Positions 20,983-25,502 of a DNA stretch of 25,502 bases are shown here, piece by piece. The position numbers were made by a program, and so were the translations under genes. How positions within the stretch are numbered: the stretch's first letter is position 1; each line of letters starts with the position of its first letter. The stretch is from Paraglomus occultum (taxonomy: Eukaryota > Glomeromycota > Glomeromycetes > Paraglomerales > Paraglomeraceae): the NCBI GenBank assembly GCA_910592205.1, contig CAJVPJ010000424.1:1-25502 (forward strand), given 5' to 3'. The notes below the pieces were generated by a model, which searched no databases, was not told the DNA's origin, and worked only from the letters and a program-made list of their open reading frames with translations.

Positions 20983-22569
20983 TTTTTTATAAGAAGTATA
21001 AATACACTAGTATTATGTATTACCCAATATAACGCCCGACGTATCTTAAAATGTTGTAGGAAAATACGCAGCATCCTCCGAAATGTAGTGTAACGAGAGG
21101 TTTGACTAATTAGGTGTAAGAATGTCACATACGTACGTACACAGACAGCCAGCAATGATACTAATTCGCAGAAAAATTCGAAGTCATACCTTCCATTCTA
21201 CCCCACGTCCAAGTGTGAATTGTCTCGATGGATGGTAATTGGTTAAATCTCCGTTGTATCCGCTCTTATAATTATTGTTTACGCATCATACAGGCGAATA
21301 TAAGATTACAGAGAAGTTCAACACCGCAATAATTTTTCACAAATGAACTAATCATATTACTGTGAGCTTTCTGTTTGCAAATACGATGTATTGGATATCT
21401 GTGGGGAAACCATTTGAGAGATTTTTATCGAGTCATTGCGAATAGTCTCTACTATGTCAATGAAAACGTATGTACTAAATATTGACAAAGTCTTTCCTGA
21501 CGGTGGTTATATTCGAAGAGATGTCTATGGATTTCGTTGAATTCTTTTTACTTTGTTACTACAGACAAGTGAAAAGAAAATGGCCACCGCTAGGCAAGAT
21601 ATCTTATGTAATGCTGTACATCAATCCTATAAACGTTGTTTGTCAAAGTAACGCTGTTTATTTCGTATATATTTTAAAAGTCACCGTGATTTTTTTTGCT
21701 GATCCTTGGTTTATTCCCAAATGGTTGCGGATTTATAGTGACATATGTAATCGTTCGAATTCTGGTGCGAAAACCATGACATATGGCAAGTATAACGTAA
21801 GGAACAGTCGACAGCCATCTACTCGGAAATGCTATTTAGTTTTCTATTACGACGATATTTGCAATACCGGACGGGTTTATACGAAACAATAAACGTGTTA
21901 ATATATGCAATATCTCGACTTTTATGAAACGGAACTGTTTATACTCTCGGGATTACGGGATATACAACAAATGTACTCAAACGATTTAAAATTTGAATAA
22001 AACTATGTGGGGGCTTGTCAGTTAACATCAATAATTATAAAGTTATGCATATAATATATCGATAAGAGGCTGACGTAATATTGTCATTAATATGTAGCAA
22101 AGTTACCACCCCTCGAAAATTTTGTAGATTTAGTCTAGACAATCGATATTTTTTACTATTATGGTATTGATTTTAACACCAATTTACAGCAAATCTTCAA
22201 CCGATAACCTCCTCTTCGACAAGCATTAATCTTGGGTCTCATCACAACGACATTGCACACACTCATCGGCCGGGCTTTGGCGCATTGTAAGAATATTTGA
22301 TAAATGGCCTGCCGCTTAGAGGTAGCAAAATTTACCTCACCAAAAACATTAAACTGGCAGCTGATAAAAAATAATTCGAGCTTTTTGTACATTTGAAATA
22401 AGTGCAAAGAATAGTTAGTTAAACCATGAAAAATCTAAATTTCTACTGGATGTATCTGCTATGTAATTTGCAATGACTTGGTGAACTAATTGGTAGTACT
22501 TTTCGGAAAAAAGGTTCCGAAGTTGCAGTGGCAGCGTCTAGGCTACACATGAAAATCTGTGTAACTAAA
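20983..22569. other. Upstream region of the Sel1 gene and unassigned DNA
   Basis: Just upstream of the Sel1 start, on the minus strand, the sequence reads tatttatacttcttataaaa, compatible with a TATA-type promoter. Further on, a plus frame at 21482-21892 (136 codons, non-ATG start) and a minus frame at 22407-22159 (VFGEVNFATSKRQAIYQIFL) are open, but neither is recognised. The latter looks somewhat more protein-like. Confidence 0.35.
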
Positions 22570-23056
22570 AGTACGGTGTACCCCAGGTACAAAAATGACA
22601 AAAACTGCGAACCTGAGCAGTAGAGTAGTAGAGCAGTAGAGCAGTAGCGCACCTGAGAACCTGAGAACCTGCGATGTGAGATGCAATTCATTACCATATA
22701 TAGTATTATTCAATGAGGATCTTTCTATATATGGTAAACAAGACTTTTTCAGCTCGGTATCTCGGTATCTCAGTACCTCAGTACCTCAGCACCTCAGCTC
22801 AGTTCACTGATCTTTGAGATAATAAAACCTAGTCAACCTAATTTATACTTAATCAAGCGAACTTAGAAGGCGTCTAGAATGCAAGCTAAAAAGTGTGATA
22901 ACGTATACGATACTTACTCTATAATTGTTATTATTATTATTATTATCATTATTCTCCGTATATCTCATACCAATCAAACCGTTTTACCGTTGTAAATTAC
23001 AAAGAAAAATTCTGTTAGCAACGAAACCCAAGAACACAGCAATGAACCTGCTGCAA
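22570..23056 (+). repeat. Left arm of ~1.25-kb imperfect inverted repeat
   Basis: This arm pairs with 23290-23825 read in reverse. Shared blocks in order: ggtgtacccc, acctgagaacctgcgatgtg and agatgcaattcattaccata, tctatatatggtaaacaaga, aataaaacctagtca, gcgaacttagaaggcgtcta, tctcataccaatcaaac, gtaaattacaaagaaaaat, ctgttagcaacgaaacc, caagaacacag and gaacctgc. The arms differ by substitutions and by repeat number: ctcagtac-type units at 22755-22800 and gcagtagag-type units at 22615-22645 are expanded here. No transposase frame lies in the arm, so it may be a non-autonomous foldback element or an old inverted duplication. Confidence 0.85.
22692..22736. repeat. 45-bp unit with 12-bp perfect inverted ends
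   Basis: taccatatatag at the left and ctatatatggta at the right are exact reverse complements, with 21 bases between. The corresponding place in the right arm (about 23686-23730) holds the same structure with one end altered (gtatatggta). The right-end 12-mer also occurs at positions 15-26 of the window. Confidence 0.7.
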
Positions 23057-23289
23057 CAATCATTTGATTTACTACGCATAAGGCAATTGTTTGTTGTTAC
23101 AATTTCTTTGTAAAGGCTTATTATTAGTATTGAAAGTATACTACTTAAAAATAAAGTTTTCGTTAGTTCAGTATAATGTTTTTATTCAACTGGTACCGGT
23201 AATAGGTGTACATGATACGATAAATTTATAAATTGAAAAAAAAATAATAAGCATAATGATTTAAGAGCTAGATACTAAATTTCCACGTC
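23057..23289. other. Spacer (loop) of the inverted repeat
   Basis: About 230 bp of AT-rich DNA between the arms. It contains no open frame of note and no recognisable transposon gene. Confidence 0.6.
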
Positions 23290-23825
23290 TAGGCTGCAGG
23301 TTCACTGTTGTGTTCTTGAGTTAGGTTTCGTTGCTAACAGAATTGGAACATATTTTTCTTTGTAATTTACGATGGTAAAGCTGTTTGATTGGTATGAGAC
23401 ATACGAAAGAAATTGTTCGTATTTGTAATACCAAACACTTTTAAATTACCTTGTTATTATTATTATCAGTAGTCATCGCTATCACTTTGATATTATAATA
23501 AACTTTTCGTTCGCTGTAATTAGTATTTACTATTATGAAAGTGTCGTAACTGAATGGTTGACATCAATAGTCTTGCTTTAGTTTGCATTCTAGACGCCTT
23601 CTAAGTTCGCTCGATTAAGTATAAAATTAGACTGACTAGGTTTTATTAGTGCTGAGGTGATACCGGGCTGAAAAAATCTTGTTTACCATATATAGAACGA
23701 TTAACATTAAATAATACTGTATATGGTAATGAATTGCATCTCACATCGCAGGTTCTCAGGTTCACGGTTCTCAGGTGCTCTACTACTCTATCGCAGTTTT
23801 TGTACTTGGGGTACAACGTAAAAAT
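23290..23825 (-). repeat. Right arm of ~1.25-kb imperfect inverted repeat
   Basis: Reverse-complement partner of 22570-23056. It is slightly longer because of insertions around 23400-23580 (for example gaaagaaattgttcgtattt near 23406, and attagtatttactattatga, absent from the left arm). It has fewer copies of the ctcagtac and gcagtagag short repeats. Open frames within it (for example 23646-23828 minus) are incidental. Confidence 0.85.
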
Positions 23826-24128
23826 CAACCAATGACAATCAACCTGGTTCAGATCGGGCTGATGGACAGATATATTAACTTCACCGTCGATTATGACAGT
23901 TAATAAGTTTCATAATGTACGTGTACATGTCACTCTATGATATTGGAAAAAATAGAGAGTAATGATGACTTGAAAAAACAAATAGAGCTGCACAGAGCGA
24001 AAGGGAAAGCTCTTATCAGAATATGTTGGATAATTTTCTTACCCAAATAAAAAAAATTATAAATCAAGGAACGTGGAAACTAGTACATTTGTTAGTGAGA
24101 GTGCAAGTTCAATAGTGTGGTTATTTCT

Positions 24129-24387
24129 TTATTCAAAGATAGTACAAGTCATTTTCGCATGGATCAATGCATGATATATCGGAAAGGCATTTTGGAGATC
24201 TAAATCAACCTGAAAAGTTTGAGTTTATGAAATTATAATCTTGACAAGTTGTACTCGTGCTGGCAATACCCCATTATTTATAAAAGATAGAAAAATGTTA
24301 ATGAGCCTATCGTACTAACAAAATATAAACATGTTATAAACTTACCAACTGGAATTCGCGGTTAGTCTTCCACTCCTTGATATTCAT
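24129..24387 (-). CDS. Possible small spliced reading frame
   Basis: On the minus strand an ATG at 24387 begins MNIKEWKTNREFQL, which ends at a consensus donor (TTG|GTAAGT, 24346/24345). After 136 nt a good acceptor (cttttcag, intron end 24210) leads in frame (phase 0) into VDLDLQNAFPIYHALIHAKM and TCTIFE, with stop at 24129. The frame is open upstream of the ATG (ETIRQRAFGF), so this may be the 3' end of a longer gene whose earlier exons I cannot place. A 60-codon minus frame at about 24500-24690 (MRRWTKPLPTRLLLLRCMRD) could be related. No family is recognised; support is the splice-site quality and frame continuity only. Confidence 0.3.
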
Positions 24388-25336
24388 AAACCCGAACGCA
24401 CGTTGTCTTATCGTCTCGAAATTAAAAAAACAAAAAAACAAAACAAATATTAATATTGACTGATTCGCTCAACAAGTACAACTCACAGCACTATAAACTA
24501 TCTATTTTTGCTAATCTGGAGAAGTATGAGTGGTCGTAATCCCTCATACATCTCAAGAGCAATAAACGCGTGGGGAGTGGCTTGGTCCAACGACGCATCC
24601 CTGGACTGTGGAACTTGACAATTCGCAATCGCCAAGTTGCGGATTCAACCAAACACATGCAGGATAATCCCTCAGTTTATTGGCATCCCTACCACTGATC
24701 TGTAACGCATGAGATCACAATCTTCACACATCACAGAGTCGTAAGCCTATATCCGCTATACGCGATGCCCACTATACTAGATATACAAATATTTGTTTAC
24801 TTTCCTATTGCTTCATATCTTCATTGAAAATATTTGGTTCGAAGACATTTTTCAAGTCGTAAAAATAACTAATTATGTCTCTTTTGGTAATAGCAAAACT
24901 TTAGTACAAACAATAGCGCGTCAAGACAACAATTAATTTATTTAACAACTATAAAGCACAATAAATCACTTTCCTCTGATAGTAGGAAGAGTTGTTTTGT
25001 ATGTTAAAAACCAACAAAATTTCAGCACAGTTGACTTAAAAGTGCGAGTTCACTTCTGTTAATATAAAACCCTCTGTACTTACGCTTGGAAGAGGACTTT
25101 GTTGTTGCAAGCGACACGCACGCGCGCAATCAGGAGAGGCGTTGGGGGAGTATATGTATGGCTGTGAGTCATATGCGTATGTATACAGAGTCAGGGCAAA
25201 AACTTGCCCTTTGTTCATGACTAGTTTGCGTAATTTTCTGGAGCCGGTCCGGTAACAGAAGGATGTTCGGAGAGAAACGTGCGTAGATTGCGTGCCGTAT
25301 GTCATTATTACGCAATAACTAGAAATCAAAATTTTT
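24388..25336. other. Unassigned DNA with locally higher GC
   Basis: The section 24540-24780 is less AT-rich and reads as protein-like in more than one frame (plus: NAWGVAWSNDASLDCGT; minus: frames noted with the small spliced candidate), so a decayed gene is likely, but it cannot be named. 25080-25300 has purine/pyrimidine-alternating runs (cgacacgcacgcgcgcaa) and no convincing gene. Confidence 0.35.
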
Positions 25337-25353
25337 AGGGGGCTGCGCCCCCT
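25337..25353. repeat. GC-rich perfect hairpin
   Basis: agggggc-tgc-gccccct forms a 7-bp stem with a 3-base loop, standing out in AT-rich DNA. With no gene boundary next to it on either strand, it cannot be called a terminator; it may be a dispersed repeat. Confidence 0.6.
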
Positions 25354-25502
25354 GAGTAGTTTATTGGGGAATTTGTGGTGGTGTACATAGGTTATTTATA
25401 TTTAAGGATAATATATAATAGAGACAAAGTAAATGAATTAAGAAATCCAATTGATAGAAAGCTGTTTGATGTTATTTAGGGTAAAGTAAATGAGTAAAAA
25501 AA

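Noticed and set aside
21482-21892. 136-codon plus-strand frame
   Set aside because: The start is TTG, the composition is typical of random AT-rich sequence, and no motif or splice support was seen. It could be real but cannot be supported.
22159-22407. Minus-strand 82-codon frame (VFGEVNFATSKRQAIYQIFL)
   Set aside because: Somewhat protein-like, but no family, neighbours or splice sites support it.
24530-24615. Minus-strand IALEMYEGLRPLI, reminiscent of the C-lobe of fungal protein kinases
   Set aside because: Only about 12 residues match and no kinase motif (DFG, APE, HRD) lies upstream in any frame.

Overview
The window looks like nuclear DNA of a filamentous fungus, most likely an arbuscular mycorrhizal fungus (Glomeromycotina, Rhizophagus-like). 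This is an inference. It rests on the strong AT bias, spliceosomal introns of about 60-105 nt with GT..AG ends, a long Sel1-like repeat array with the typical 'VEKDEQKAVEWYKKAAEQG' unit, a VIT/von Willebrand A protein, a microsomal cytochrome P450 and three unrelated Tc1/mariner remnants. There are no bacterial features: no operons, Shine-Dalgarno sites or CRISPR. No tRNA or rRNA gene was recognised.

Layout. Positions 1-3.7 kb: AT-rich non-coding DNA with a degenerate direct repeat and the 3' end of a Tc1 transposase (minus strand). 3.8-4.5 kb: a decayed GATA-type zinc finger, then a tandem repeat of about 160 bp. 5.0-6.1 kb: a broken spliced gene of unknown function (minus). 6.4-8.2 kb: a broken VIT-vWA gene (plus) whose introns can still be read. 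8.2-10.2 kb: nothing recognisable. 10.3-11.2 kb: a Tc1-like transposase pseudogene (plus). 11.8-13.5 kb: a two-exon cytochrome P450, nearly intact but with one frameshift. 13.8-14.9 kb: a second, different Tc1 pseudogene. 15.4-16.5 kb: degenerate coding fragments, one resembling motif 1 of class II aminoacyl-tRNA synthetases. 16.7-17.3 kb: a 121-bp tandem duplication and a primer-binding-site-like sequence that could be LTR debris. 18.5-21.0 kb: a minus-strand Sel1-like repeat gene of about 20 units, broken by a 10-nt deletion. 22.6-23.8 kb: an imperfect inverted repeat of about 1.25 kb (foldback-like). 24.1-24.4 kb: a possible small spliced reading frame. Near the end there is a GC-rich perfect hairpin.

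The genes do not form a pathway. The common theme is decay: every recognisable coding sequence carries at least one stop, frameshift or truncation. That could be real pseudogenisation in a transposon-rich region, or in part uncorrected assembly indels. The P450 and the Sel1 array have so few lesions that this matters most for them. I found no convincing new multi-gene system. The most unusual structures are the large inverted repeat, the history written in the Sel1 array and the unrecognised spliced gene remnant.
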